From Phoenix dactylifera (Eukaryota > Streptophyta > Magnoliopsida > Arecales > Arecaceae), in contig NW_024067781.1 in the NCBI RefSeq assembly GCF_009389715.1, forward strand, positions 1-64,000: a DNA stretch of 64,000 nt. The letters run 5' to 3'. Numbering within the stretch: position 1 is the stretch's first letter; every line of letters starts with the position of its first letter. Below the pieces are notes generated by a model. The model had not been told where the DNA came from. It was given only the letters and a program-made list of their open reading frames with translations, and did not search any database. This document shows positions 1 through 11,508 of this stretch, in pieces. The position numbers were made by a program, and so were the translations under genes.

Positions 1-381
1 ACACCCCAACTCATCAATCATATATACCGCCGGATACCCATAATATATTTGTTTGTACACGAGTAACCTTAGCCAAGCCATATTGTCTGGTAAAATTGTT
101 AAACCCTCCGGCATCGAATTCAGTGCGGACTTTGAGATCATATTAGGTAGAAGACTTGATTTGGGATCAACATTCAACATCACAATTAGTTAATTGGATA
201 TTTAAGGATTGTGAACAGGCTTCAAAATAGTAATTAGTAAATGTATAAAAACACCCAATCACATGAAACAATTCCTTTGTTCCTCTTTTCCAAATCTTTA
301 CAATATTTTTCTTGGAGGAGAATGGAGAGAGAGAGAGATACCCTTTCCTGTTTTTTGACTCCCCTCGCCATATCAGTTGAG

Positions 382-618
382 TTACTGCACATTTTTCAAA
401 GAGTTCTGCAAGGCCTTGTAGTGGGCGGCGAAGAAGGCGTCGAGCTCGGGCGGGACGAAGAAGTCCTTGGTCGGAGGAGCGGGGCAGGGGCTAATCCTCT
501 GTTTCCTCGGGGCGGGCGGGCACGCCATCTTCGCCGGGATCCGGCACTCCGCCGCCGTCGGCGTCCGGCATGCCTCCTCCTCCTCCGCCGCCGCCGCCGT
601 CTCCCGCCGGCCCATCAA
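382..618 (-). CDS. SIAMESE-RELATED type cyclin-dependent kinase inhibitor
   Basis: Intronless 78-residue protein. Plant SMR proteins bind CDK-cyclin complexes in the nucleus and restrain mitosis, promoting endoreduplication or stress arrest. Seen: an acidic run at residues 12-15, then a CRTPT stretch (17-21), the proline/basic motif CPPAPRK (33-39) and the C-terminal block DFFVPPELDAFF (52-63). The order and spacing of these motifs and the small size match the family. ATGATGG gives two adjacent possible starts; I take the first. The gene stands alone. Its promoter would lie at about 650-900 and contains a TATA-like box. The GC-rich coding region is typical of short monocot genes. Antisense ORFs over the same bases are shadows. 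I am confident of the family but not of which SMR member it is. Confidence 0.85.
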   Translation of the reverse strand: MMGRRETAAAAEEEEACRTPTAAECRIPAKMACPPAPRKQRISPCPAPPTKDFFVPPELDAFFAAHYKALQNSLKNVQ

Positions 619-757
619 GAATTTAGCGAGACAAAATCGCCGGAATTAAAACAAGGAGGTAAATTTTTTGCGGGAGAATTCTAAGAACGAGAAGTACGAG
701 GAAGAGAGGATGAAACACAGAGAGAGGCGTGGATGAGGAGTGGGTACGAGTTTTGGA

Positions 758-764
758 ATTTATA
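758..764 (-). promoter_or_regulatory. Candidate TATA box of the SMR gene
   Basis: On the minus strand the sequence reads TATAAAT, about 140 bp upstream of the SMR start codon, which would leave a 5' UTR of roughly 110 bases. Only the motif and its position support the call. Confidence 0.4.
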
Positions 765-957
765 ACGGAGTTTTTCTGCCCCCGGAGGTTGACCGGAGAG
801 AAAGAAAGGCATCAAATTCAGGTAGAATGATAAGGAGAATATTGTTGTGTCGGACGGCGCCGCGGGGTTCGCATGAAGGGAGAAATCGGTTATTCTGTTT
901 TGCGTTTGGTGCGGGTCTCAACTACATGATTAAGGTTGTTCTCAAGGCTTATCAAGC

Positions 958-1885
958 TTGCTTGTTATACTCGATGGATGGGGAAAAAAAAAAACTAATT
1001 TAATTGATAAAAGCAGGACTTTTTTTTTTTTTTTGAGACTTTATAGATTTTGGCCATTGGTTTGTTTTTGTTTCAAATTCATTTTTGATTCTCCCCGAAT
1101 CATAGATGTTGAGTGAAAATTATTTTTTAACAAAGTAAACAAAGTATGGATACAATGTTTTATTCGATATGAGGAGGCGAGCATATATGAGTGTGGCAAT
1201 TAAATTGGATAAGGTAGAATCCCGGCCAGGTTGGATACACAAGATAAATTAAAAATTTATCGACTCGGATTTGATTGATTCATTAAATAAATTAAAATTT
1301 TAAATTTAAATTTAATTATTTTATTAAATAGATAATTTAAATTGATTTATAATAGATTAAATTAAGTTAAATGGGTTGAATAGTTAGGCAAGGAATAAAA
1401 AGAAGTTAAAACGGTGAAACTAGGTTGCTTGTTATACTCGGTGGATGGGAAAAAAAAACTAATTTAATTGATAAAAGCAAGGCTTTTTTTTTTTGAGACT
1501 TTATAGATTTTGGCCATTGGTTTGTTTTTGTTTCAAATTCATTTTTGATCCTCCCCGAATCATTGTGTGTATCAGATGTTGAGTGAAAATTATTTTTTAA
1601 CAAAGTATGGATACAATGTTTTATTCGATATGAGGAGGCGAGCAGATATGAGTGTGGCAATTAAATTGGATAAGGTAGAATACCGGCCAGATTGGATACA
1701 CAAGATAAATTAAAAATTTATCGACTCGGATTTGATTGATTCATTAAATAAATTAAAATTTTAAATTTAAATTTAATTATTTTATTAAATAGATAATTTA
1801 AATTGATTTATAATAGATTAAATTAAGTTAAATGGGTTGAATAGTTAGGCAAGGAATAAAAAGAAGTTAAAACGATGAAACTAGG
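958..1885. repeat. Direct tandem duplication, two copies of ~465 bp
   Basis: Copy 1 spans about 958-1424 and copy 2 about 1425-1885. Both begin TTGCTTGTTATACTCG, run through a poly-T tract, a TTTGGCCATTGGTTTG block and an AT-rich tail, and end GAAACTAGG. The copies differ by a few substitutions, homopolymer length changes and small indels, so the duplication is fairly recent. No coding sequence is evident in either copy. Confidence 0.85.
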
Positions 1886-2029
1886 TAAACTGACGCTACC
1901 ATTTGGTTGCACGGGCATGCATCTTAAGCTGTCCATTCTCAAACGAACGGATAGGATCATTTATTGCACCGTAGGATTTCCGTATAAGAACGATCTCTAG
2001 AGGGGATAAAGGATTCGACGGTTCGTTTG

Positions 2030-2148
2030 GACGCTCCGCTCCCGCAATTCCCCTCATTCCTCGTCGCCTCCTCGACGCTCCGACATCTCCGTCGCCGGCG
2101 TGAACGGAAGACGGCCGGCAGCGAGCCTCCAGCCACCAGCCATCCGAG
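2030..2148 (+). other. Probable 5' leader exon of the Josephin-like/FAS1 transcription unit
   Basis: A GC-rich, pyrimidine-rich segment ends in CATCCGAG followed by GTAAGC, a strong donor site at 2149. A CT-rich tract follows in the intron. The next downstream coding exon on this strand is the Josephin-like start at 5936, which has an acceptor TTTTCCTAG ending at 5927. I infer a non-coding first exon with an intron of about 3.8 kb. The 5' boundary is a guess. Confidence 0.5.
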
Positions 2149-2265
2149 GTAAGCGTCCCCACCTCGGATCCCTCTTTCTCTTCCTCTCTTCTCCTCTCTT
2201 TATCCCGTTCCTCTCTCTTCCTCGCCGAATCCCATTGGCTGGCCTGCGGGAGGCGTTAAGATCCC

Positions 2266-2269
<4 letters not shown>

Positions 2270-2319
<50 letters not shown>
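2270..2319. repeat. (CT)n microsatellite
   Basis: About 25 uninterrupted CT dinucleotides just inside the first intron of the Josephin-like unit. Such tracts are common near plant transcription starts. Confidence 0.95.
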
Positions 2320-2322
<3 letters not shown>

Positions 2323-3075
2323 TTCGATCTCAATTTTTCGATCCTGCTACCATGATTGTTCTGGGTGCGTAATTGCATGTTATTCCTCTCGCAATTATAT
2401 TGGCTATTGCATCAATGGATTTTTCTTTCCTGCTAGCATGATTGGTCTGGGTGAGATGGGGTGTTATTCCTTCTACAATATTTTTCTCTCAGTACAAGGA
2501 AGATCATTCTATGATGTTAGGGGCCTGTCGAGTTGCTTGGCTAACTTTATTTTAGATGCAAATGATGAATTACTAGTGATCCAAGCTTGTCCACAGAATT
2601 CAACTGCTGTATCAAGTTACATTCTTGTCTAAGTTGTTGGTGATCTATGCTTGTACAGGATTCAACTGTTAAGCCATACAAACTCGCTACTAATGGTAAA
2701 AAGGTGCAACATTATAGGGATCTGCTAGGTGTGAAGTGCATAGTCCCAGTAATTAAAATACAGCAGCTGCATTACATCAGGTATTATAAGTTCCATAGCT
2801 GTTCAAGAAACAAATAAAAGTCTATATATTTTTTTTAAAAAAAGGTGCTATAGTTATTTAGTATTTGTTCAACAGAAATGGGACAATTGGTGTAGATGAT
2901 TGGGATCTTGTGCTGTTTATTTTGAATATTGTTATCATTTTTTGTGAACTTGAATAAAAGATGATGATACTGACACTAAAAGTCGTTATTTAAAGGATTA
3001 GAGAGTCCAAAAGTTGCTAGGAAGATGCTAATAAATGGTAATTTACATAAATTTACAACTCTAACTTATTTTTAG

Positions 3076-3101
3076 ATATATATATATATATATATATATA
3101 T
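3076..3101. repeat. (AT)n microsatellite
   Basis: An uninterrupted AT dinucleotide run in the same intron, about 125 bp upstream of the foldback element. Confidence 0.9.
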
Positions 3102-3227
3102 TTATTAATTACATCTTAATGTTGTCATAGGTTGACTTGGGTTGACCTGAATCTGTACCTGTGACCTAGACCCTTTTCCGGTTCAATGAATGGTCCAGAA
3201 AGCAAAGCAGACATGTTGGAGATTACT

Positions 3228-4488
3228 CAATAACTAATGGTAGATTACTCAGTAGGTATCATCTAGATATTACATCATTAAACCTACAATCACTTGATAT
3301 CAGTACGTTGCACATAGACATAACGTGATATGGATTACCATTAGTACGAAGTCCACAAGGAAATAGGATTATAAAATAAGTTTAGAGATAGCACATCAAC
3401 ATACAGTGAATTAGTTCTATAACATCTTCCTCTAAGATTGTCGAAATCAATGACATGCTTTCACTCCCATCTATTTATTTTGAATGCTAGCTTGTTGATG
3501 CTTTTGCTATCTATCCATGGCCTATCATACGATGGACCAGTCTCAAACAATATTACTAATTAATTATGCCTCCTTAGCATTTCTTTAGCCAAGTTCATTT
3601 TTCAGCTTCTTCGATCCCTGCTTCCTCCTAACAGGATTGAATACAAATATAACTGTTAGGAGAAAAAGGAAATCAAGTGTCAAGAGTCGTTGCATTAATA
3701 TGAATCAAATTTGAAATGCAGCAATCAATTAAGACACTAACTTCAAATTAAAACTACGGTTCAAGAGCCCGAGTATTGCCATCTATAATCCAATTGACCC
3801 ATATATATAAGTAGCGACACATCCATTCCATCTTTGTAATGGATGTGCATTTTTCCCGATACCCCGATTTTATAGGAGTAGTTATATGTGAGGGTCGATT
3901 GGATTTGAAGTGATAATCCTCAGGTTCTTGAATCGTAGTTTTGATGTGAAATCATTGTCTTTATTCATTGCTGCATTTCAAATTTGATTCAAATCACTGC
4001 AAGATTCTTGTGGTTCTTGACACTTGATTTCTGTTTTTTCCCCCAATGGTTGTATCTGTCTTTGACTTTTTTAGGAGGGAATAGGGATCCAAGAACCTGA
4101 AAAATGAAATTTACTAAAAGAAACATTAAGAAGGGGGCATTATTATTTAGGTAAAATTGTTTGAGATTGGTTCAATCTATAATGTGCTATGGACAGGTAG
4201 TAAAAGCATCAACAAGCTAGCATACAAAATGAATAGATGGGCTTCAAGAGTGAAAGCATGTCATTGCTTTTGACAGGTTTAGGGGAAGATGATATAGGAC
4301 TAATCCAGTATATGTTGATTTGCTATCTCTAGATTTATTTTTATGACTCTATTTTCTTGTGGACTTTGCACTAATGGTTATCAATATCACCTTATGTCTG
4401 TATGAACGTGCTGATATCAAGTGGTTGTAGGCTTTTAATGTTGTAGTATATGGATGATACCTATTTACTATTCTAGTGTTAGTTATTG
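3228..4488. repeat. Long inverted repeat (foldback) inside the intron
   Basis: The left arm (about 3228-3827) and right arm (about 3838-4488) are imperfect reverse complements. They enclose a loop of about 10 bases bordered by CACATCCATT and AATGGATGTG. Matched blocks recur along the full arms, for example the GCTAGCTTGTTGATGC segment near 3490 against its complement near 4205, and the outermost CAATAACTAA against TTAGTTATTG. By eye the arms are roughly 80% identical. No ORF lies inside, and I could not find a clear target-site duplication. It may be a large MITE or an inverted duplication. A transcript through it would fold into a hairpin of about 600 bp. Confidence 0.85.
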
Positions 4489-5935
4489 ATACAAATTGAT
4501 TAAAAAAACTAAAATTTGTTGGAATCAGATCAAATGCAATATAATAATGCAAATACTTGCATATGACTTATCTAGGGTAGTTTGATATGGGCTAGTCCCA
4601 ATTCATAGGTAAACCTAGGAGGAATTCATCTTTTTATAGGAAAAATCAAATGTAGTATGAATCAGTCCTTTTTATGTATATCCAAGTGCATTCATATGCA
4701 ATTAATTGCATCAGTGTATTCAATTGGCAATTGAACTTTCAATATTATTTCAGCTTTTCGGAAGCTGCTCTGGTAGAATGAGATAATGAGGGTGTCTGGT
4801 GTTGGAGATGGATAAGGGGAGAATCTAGTTTATGTATATCTGTTTGAAAAGTGAGTAGATATCTGAACATGCTTTCCCTTTTTGTGCTATTGCCAACTAA
4901 TTTTATCTAGTTCACTAATTTAGTTCACTAATTTTAGAATAATTCTGGGTTTGATATGAGCCATTGACATTTCCTTTCACTTATGCTACAATCATAATAC
5001 TAGAAGTGGCTTAGGTCATGTCCAGGTCAACAAGAATTCTTTGGACATAAGTGATGATTCTGGGTCTACAATTTTGTCTAAGAGACTGGTGTATTGATTC
5101 TGTATCATGCCACCGTGTCATACCCATCGAGTCATGTGAGTCAAGTTTGGACTTACCATTCTGTTGAAAACACTAGTTTTTTTCTATAGGTTACAGGCCA
5201 ACATATCGTTTTGTGTTAGTATGATCCAAAACTATGCAATTAAGGCCCAATTACAAGTAATCTATCATCGTCATGAGCATGCCATATTATGATTAGATTA
5301 ATCTTGATGCCTGATAAATTGCAGAGAATTTGAACTCTGATCATGAATAGCTAAGAGTGGATCCTAGATTGGTGTAAACTTAGGTACGGGATTACAAAAT
5401 GTTGAATTAAAAGGAAATAAAAGAAAGCAATATAGGAACTGTTCTTTCCCTAGTCCTCTATGCATTTCCCTTTTTTCACTTTAGTTCTCTCGCTCCATAG
5501 TGCCTAAAGAATCACATGAGGAAGCATTCTCCATTAAAGTGCCTTTCTACCCTTCCCCATCCCCTCACCTTTTTTTTCCACTGCCACACTGGCCCTTATC
5601 CAGCTTCAAACAATTATATTTTTCTCTCTGTAAAAATTTGATTAACCTTCTCATCTTAAGTCGCAAAGTATGTTTAATGAATGTTTTGTTTTGGTTCTAT
5701 ACAATTAATTTGATTCAATAGATGAGTGAATACTTCGAACATATCTTCTCCAAGAACTCATTTGTCATATAACATTGTGCTCCAGTTCTTTTTCTTCTGT
5801 GTTCTATTTCCGTTATACCAGTTTTTGTCAACTAGTATGATGGTTGAGGGACATACCAATGCAGCCTTGCGATAGAGCTTGAATTTTGTTTCTATTGCTT
5901 ATATAGATTTATTATTTATTTTCCTAGAGGTGGCT

Positions 5936-7071
5936 ATGGAGGTGAAACAAATCTATCATGAGAAGCAGAGGTTACAATTTTGTCTGTTGCATGCGCTAAA
6001 TAACCTGCTTCAGGTATGTTTTTATACAAGTTTGACAAACCTATCCTCCTGTGTTTTCTCATAAATAATTTATTTCTAGAAAGCATTTCTCCTCACTTTT
6101 ATATTATGCTTTATGGATATTGAAAAAGAGCAAATTCAGTATCTTTATGTGCTGTTTTATTTTTCTCAATTCTTCTTGAAAATTATTCTTTTTCCTTCTT
6201 AGATTGTTATCAATATTTGTAGAACAAAATGTACTCAAGAAGATGATCATGTATATGCTTTTGTGATATGTTTTTTAAGTTTTCTTTCACCAATTCAAAC
6301 AAGTGAACTATCCCTAATGCAGGAAAGAAAGGCATGAAATGAAAAGAGAAGTACGAAGTACGAAGAGAGAACTTGCCTAAGTAGTGGAAAAAGAAACTGA
6401 AAAAAGAAATCAAATTATAATTGCTTTGAAAGATAACTAAAACCTGTATATGAGCTAAAACAGATTTGCTCTAAGTTGGTGAACACTGAATTTTGGATAT
6501 GAGCTGAACTAATCATTCCTTATGCTGTTTTTTTGGACCATTTGTTAAGCATCATCTTGGTTAACTCATCTTTCTGTGTTTGATAAAAGTTTGACAGCTT
6601 TGTTGTGAATCAGGAAAGGACTCATTCACTCGAGTTGAGTTGGATGCCATTGCTGATAAACTTGTGATTGAAGATCCTAACAGGGATTCATGGACTCCTC
6701 TATCGATAATTTTTAAGCCCCACCATAACGTGTTGACTGGAAACTATGATGTGAATGTACTCATCACAGCACTAGAGTCGAGAAGGAAAAGAGTAGTCTG
6801 GCATGATCATCGAAATGGAGCTTCTTCAGTCAACCTCTCTGGAGAAACTTTGATGGGAATCATGCTTAACATTCCTGTCAGGAAGTTTGGTGGACTTTGG
6901 AGGGGTAGGCATTGGGTTGCATTGCGAAGCATTGGTGGTGTTTGGTATAACCTTGACAGTGATCTTTCTTCACCCCAGCCATTTCAGCGCGAGGAAGAAG
7001 TAAAACAGTTCTTGGATAACGTAATCAGTCAGGGTGGAGAATTGTTGCTTGTGTTGAATGACAGAGTCTGA
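5936..7071 (+). CDS. Josephin-like deubiquitinase protein
   Basis: Two coding exons: 5936-6013 and, in the frame-preserving model, 6598-7071, giving 183 residues. Josephin proteins are cysteine proteases that remove ubiquitin, acting in cytosol and nucleus. Seen: catalytic Cys in QFCLLHALNNLLQ at the end of exon 1; then FTRVELDAIADKL, the TGNYDVNVLITALE block, and the catalytic His segment RHWVALR followed by VWYNLDSDL. These match the short plant Josephin-like family of about 180 residues. The donor CAG|GTATGT at 6014 is strong. Two acceptors compete: TTTGACAG (exon from 6598) keeps the frame but inserts about six residues, while GAATCAG (exon from 6614) resembles the family better but breaks the frame by one base. 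Hence the exon 2 start is uncertain. The stop lies only 38 bp before the FAS1-like ORF. Confidence 0.85.
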
Positions 7072-7109
7072 GGAATACTTTCGCAATCACAGTTGTTGAA
7101 ATCAAACCC

Positions 7110-7733
7110 ATGATCAGTTACATCTTTGAAATCATGGCATTATTTCAGAAGAGAATGAAAAGAGGCATTCTGAAAAGCTTGGTCTGTTTGTTGTGTTTCA
7201 TCCCTATTTTGTGCCTGCTGCTTTTAATTAATTTGGGCCTTCCTGAGGTGTCTATGGACAATAGCATCAAGAGGTCTTGCAAGACTTTGTTACCTTGGAA
7301 GAGTTCAGAGGAGGTGAAACTAGGAGAGCTTGGGGAGATGATGGTTGCAATGCTGCCCAGTGATCTTCCCTTCACCATTTTTGTCCCATCAGAAGAAGCG
7401 TTTGAACATGTTCTAAAACTGAGAGCCAGCGATAGCTTAACTGAACAGAAGATGAATGATACATATGCCACTGTCTCTCGCGTAATGGGTTTTTCTGCAG
7501 TTCCTCAGCATCTACCTTCTGGAGCAGTACCTTTGCACAAAGAAATATCTTTTGATTCTATATCTGGATTCAGATTATATGCTTGGAAGGATGTTAAAGG
7601 AACTCTGGTTGTTAATGGGGTCAGATCAGAATGTGTTGATGTCCGAAAAGCTGAGATTATTGTGCATATCATGAGTGGGGTGATTATGGATGTGGAGTTT
7701 GAGCAGTCATTTTCTCCTGATTACGATGACTGA
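7110..7733 (+). CDS. Membrane-anchored FAS1-like domain protein
   Basis: A 207-residue ORF. A hydrophobic segment at about residues 20-44 (rich in Leu, Cys and Ile, after a basic RMKRG) looks like an uncleaved signal anchor. After it comes a divergent single fasciclin-type domain: DLPFTIFVPSEEAFEHV at about 85-101 and a C-terminal VVNGVRSECVDVRKAEIIVHIMSGVI strand region, ending in an acidic tail. FAS1 domains act in cell-surface or wall adhesion; the role of this plant subtype is not known to me. Starts at 7110, 7134 and 7155 are all possible. The segment TTATTTCAG ending at 7149 is a good splice acceptor, so an exon could begin at 7150 with ATG at 7155. There is no room for a separate promoter after the Josephin stop, so it probably shares the upstream leader or transcript. 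Confidence 0.7.
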   Translation: MISYIFEIMALFQKRMKRGILKSLVCLLCFIPILCLLLLINLGLPEVSMDNSIKRSCKTLLPWKSSEEVKLGELGEMMVAMLPSDLPFTIFVPSEEAFEHVLKLRASDSLTEQKMNDTYATVSRVMGFSAVPQHLPSGAVPLHKEISFDSISGFRLYAWKDVKGTLVVNGVRSECVDVRKAEIIVHIMSGVIMDVEFEQSFSPDYDD

Positions 7734-10226
7734 CAAATGATCCAATCCGACCACCTGACTGTCAGTATGGCTTTCACTTAGGTGGAGTCAACTTATAATA
7801 CATATCTGGCGTACTTCAGAATATGTTAAACTTTGTAAAATGGGTCCTGTACTGGTAAATGCATCCGTCCCGGTGTTAGCTTTTCTGCTAATAAGCATGA
7901 TTCAATCATCACTTTAATTTCTCTTGCGGCAGTGGAGTGTAAATCTGAAAACATTACAACCTTTTGACCTGAAAGTTGTTTATGACCATCTGATCAGTGG
8001 AATTGCTATAACAGCAGAGGGTTCTATCATATGGAGAGGCTAGTGATCTGATTTTTTGCAGTGCTACATCAATTTGTGGAAAGATCCGGCGTAACTATTA
8101 ATAATTCCCTTATTGTGGAGTGATGGTTTTGTGGTTTGACATCCAAGCTTGTGTTTTTTCTTTTGTTCTATAATGCTTTTTTGGCAGATGTAAAATTTTG
8201 CTTTAGTAAGATGACTTCAAAACTGGTATCAATATTTTCAGCTAAGCACATACCGAAAGTATAATTTGTTGTTCATGTCATGGTTCTAATTTTGGCTAGA
8301 AACTAAGTTTTCTACTCTTTTTTAGATAAGTTGATATACATGAGCATCGAATGTGGTAGAATTAGTTGATGTCTGAGGACAGAGCTAGGAAAATGTGTTG
8401 GACATGGTTCCAAATCTGTATTATTATCTGCTACACAGTCGGCTGCGCCTTTCCGAATGATAGGGAATTGGTTCTATGAACCCTAAAATCACAAGCGAGC
8501 ACCTGCAAAATCTATGCATTGATGACCATGTGTTATTCTCAAGCTCAACCAGTCATGCTTGCACCAACCACAAGCAGTGGTATTAAGGTAAAGAATTTCT
8601 TCCAATTGAAATTGTAAATTGTCAAAAATGAATTGAATAACCCTCGTTGTTATGAAAATCTTGAAGTCACTGTCAATGATGTTTTAGAGATGTTAGTTAC
8701 ATAAGTGTAGGGGAGAAGTTAACTCCCATTGGAACATGAGTGTGGTATGGCATCACCATGGTGACAAAAAGAAATTTAGCAATTATAAGAGCACCAAATA
8801 CCTGATTTCCCATTTTACGAAAGTATTTGAAGAAATTCCAATACCTGTTCTAATATCCAGAAACATAGCTGCCAAAAGAAAACAAGAACAGTCTAGTTAC
8901 TGAAAAGTGGAACTTAATAAAAAAAAAATTGAGAACTAGTAACATAGTAAGGAAATAAGCAGGTTAAAATAATTGTAATTACATGTCTTCATACGCATAT
9001 ATATATATATATATACACCATCTTTGCTATTATCAAGAATATGGTAACAATACAGAAAAGATGTGATCAGGTTTGCAGATAAAAGATGTGATGAGTAAAG
9101 TGTCGGAACATGACAAATTCTTGGCCAAGTCTGCTTTGGCAAGAGACATGCCTATGTGATGCCTCAAAAATCAATTTGGTACATAGACAAAGCTCATGCA
9201 ATGGGGAATCGATATCATTTTACTGCAACTTTATAATCGCATAAACTGAAAAAAGATCAGTTGGGCATCAAACAGTCAATCATGAAATCTAAAAAATCAT
9301 CTGCAAAGTATCTGCTCATTGATACAAATTGAAACAATCCAGGCTAATTGACACCTAAAAGACTTTTGGGCAACCTGCTGGAATGTAATAAAAACTTTTC
9401 AAGCAAAAGAATCGCAGCCACATCATCATAGGAAGAAGTATAATTGTTACTGTAATAGGCAACTGTTTTTTCTCAGGAAATTGGTGCTGCCAATTAAACT
9501 TAATCTTGCAATTAGTTTTTATGTCTAACCTATCATAATGACATGAGTGTTCTGGGTGCTAATTGGTTCTTACAAGATGTTGACATGGAAGATTGCAAGC
9601 AGCTGCCAAAAGTCATTTTCCTCTTCTGAGGCCAGCTATGTGTACAAGTAGCTGTCAAGTTTATGGCCAATTAATTCTGTGGCTAATCTTGTGAGAACTA
9701 GGGAGTCTTCCTACAATCAAGAGGAGGAGACACTTATTTTTTTCTTGTTTTATTTTTCTGGATTTATTCCTGAGAGAAAAATGAAGTAGCAGAGCTCGGT
9801 CAATTCGACAAGAAGTTCACAAGAGGGTAAATTCCTAAAATAAAGTCGCTTTGAAGGTCCCAATTAGATCAATGAGTCCCTAAACTTTCATGCAGAAATA
9901 ATTTGATCCCATGGCCTGCTCCACAATAATCTCGCCGTCGTACATAGTTATAGAAAACACAAAATAGGTGATTCCAACACATGGTGGATATTTTGATCAT
10001 CCAACACCCACACATGCTTTGAAATGCATGAGATGTCCAACCAAGTAGAGGTAATATGTAATTGCAATACACTTATGCCTTGAAAGCATAACAGATGGTG
10101 TGTAGGAGGTCTCATACATGATAGCCCCATGGAAGTCCACTAGGAAGTAGGACCTTAGTGGATTGGCCCAAGAGATGGAAGGAAATATCAATCAAAGGGT
10201 CATCTGGGCCTCAAACTGCTTGGAAT
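7734..10226. other. Intergenic, 3' UTR and unannotated AT-rich DNA
   Basis: Directly after the FAS1-like stop there is likely 3' UTR, with AATAAGC-like signals near 7890. The rest shows scattered stops in all frames, a short (AT)n run near 9000, and no recognisable gene or complete element. Confidence 0.6.
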
Positions 10227-11508
10227 GAATTTGCCCACGCTGGAGATGAAAGGCATTTCTTCTTCAATCATTCTTTCTAACATCTATTCTCTTTTTTTAT
10301 TCTAAGGTAAGTCTCCGAGCTCCTTCAAGAACAGCATTGCGGTCGCAATGGGGTAGTGGCTCATCAAATCTTTTTGTTTCATCAAACAGTTTGTTTTCCA
10401 GTAAAAGTACTCAAGTAAGCTTTCTGATGTATAGCCTGACTAACCGATAACCATGTAATCAATAAATATAGATAGAGTAAGTAACTCAATGGATTTGCCC
10501 ATTGTGGAAATGAAAGGCATTTCTTCTTCAATTATTCTTCCTGATATCTATTCTTTTTTTTTGTTCTAAGGTAAGTCCCCGAGCTCCTCCAAGAACAGCA
10601 TTGCGGTCGCAATGGGGTAGTGGCCCATCCAACATTTTTGTTTTGGCAAGTAGTTTGTTTTCCAGTAAAGTACTCAAGCAAGCTTTCTGATGTATAGCCT
10701 GACTAACCCATAACCATGTAATCAATAAACACAGATAGAGTAAGTAACTGAATGGATTTGCCCATTATGGAGATGAAAGGCATTTTTTCTTCAACCATTC
10801 TTGCTAACATTTGTTCTCTTTTTTTGTTCTAAGGTAAGTCCCCGAGCTCCTTCAAAAACAGCATTGCGGTCGCAATGGGGTAGTGGCTCATCAAACCTTT
10901 TTGTTTTGGCAAGCAGTTTGTTTTCCGGTAAAGTGTTCAAGCAAGCTTTCTGATGTATAGCCCGACTAACCGATAACCATGTAATCAATAAACATGGATA
11001 GAGTAAGTCACTGAATGGATTTGCCCATTGTGGAGATGAAAGGCATTTCTTCTTCAATCATTCTTCCTAACATCTATTCTCTTTTTTTGTTCTAAAGTAG
11101 GTCCCCGAACTTCTTTGAGAACAGCATTGCGATCCCAATGGGGTAGTGGCTCATCAAACCTTTTTATTTTGGCAAGCATTTTGTTTTTCAGTAAAGTACT
11201 CAAGCAAGCTTTCTAATGTATAGCCCAACTAACCGATAATCATGTAATCAATAAACACGGATAGAGTAAGTTACTGAATGGATTTGCCCATTGTGGAGAT
11301 TCCACAATGAAAGGTATTTCTTCTTCAATCTCCTAACATCTATTTTCGTTTTTTGTTCTAAAGTAAGTCCCCAAGCTCCTTCAAGAATAGCATTTTTGTT
11401 TCAGCAAATAGTTTGTTTTCCAATAAAGTACTCAAGCAAACTTTTTAATGTATAGCCCGACTAATCAATAATCATGTAATCAATAAACACAGATAGAGTA
11501 AGTAATTG
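10227..11508. repeat. Tandem array, about five copies of a ~263 bp unit
   Basis: The landmark TTGCCC recurs at 10231, 10495, 10758, 11021 and 11283, so the period is 262-264 bp. Each unit carries a GAAAGGCATTTCTTCTTC block, a poly-T tract followed by GTTCTAAGGTAAGT, a GAGCTCCTTCAAGAACAGCATTG-like block, a GTTTGTTTTCCAGTAAAGTACTC-like block and a tail ending in GATAGAGTAAGTAACTGAATGG. Units 1-3 contain a perfect CATTGCG-GT-CGCAATG inverted repeat; it is degraded in unit 4 and deleted in unit 5. The minus strand has short ORFs of 65-88 codons within the units, which I do not regard as genes. Confidence 0.9.

Noticed and set aside
2100-2372. Plus-strand ORF ending in a Ser-Leu run
   Set aside because: The run is the (CT)n microsatellite; the segment fits a 5' leader exon plus intron better.
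9869-10191. Three overlapping minus-strand ORFs near 10 kb
   Set aside because: Mutually overlapping frames with no family resemblance; likely chance.
10227-11508. Possible CRISPR array
   Set aside because: Units are ~263 bp and similar throughout, with no short repeat/unique spacer pattern, in a plant genome.
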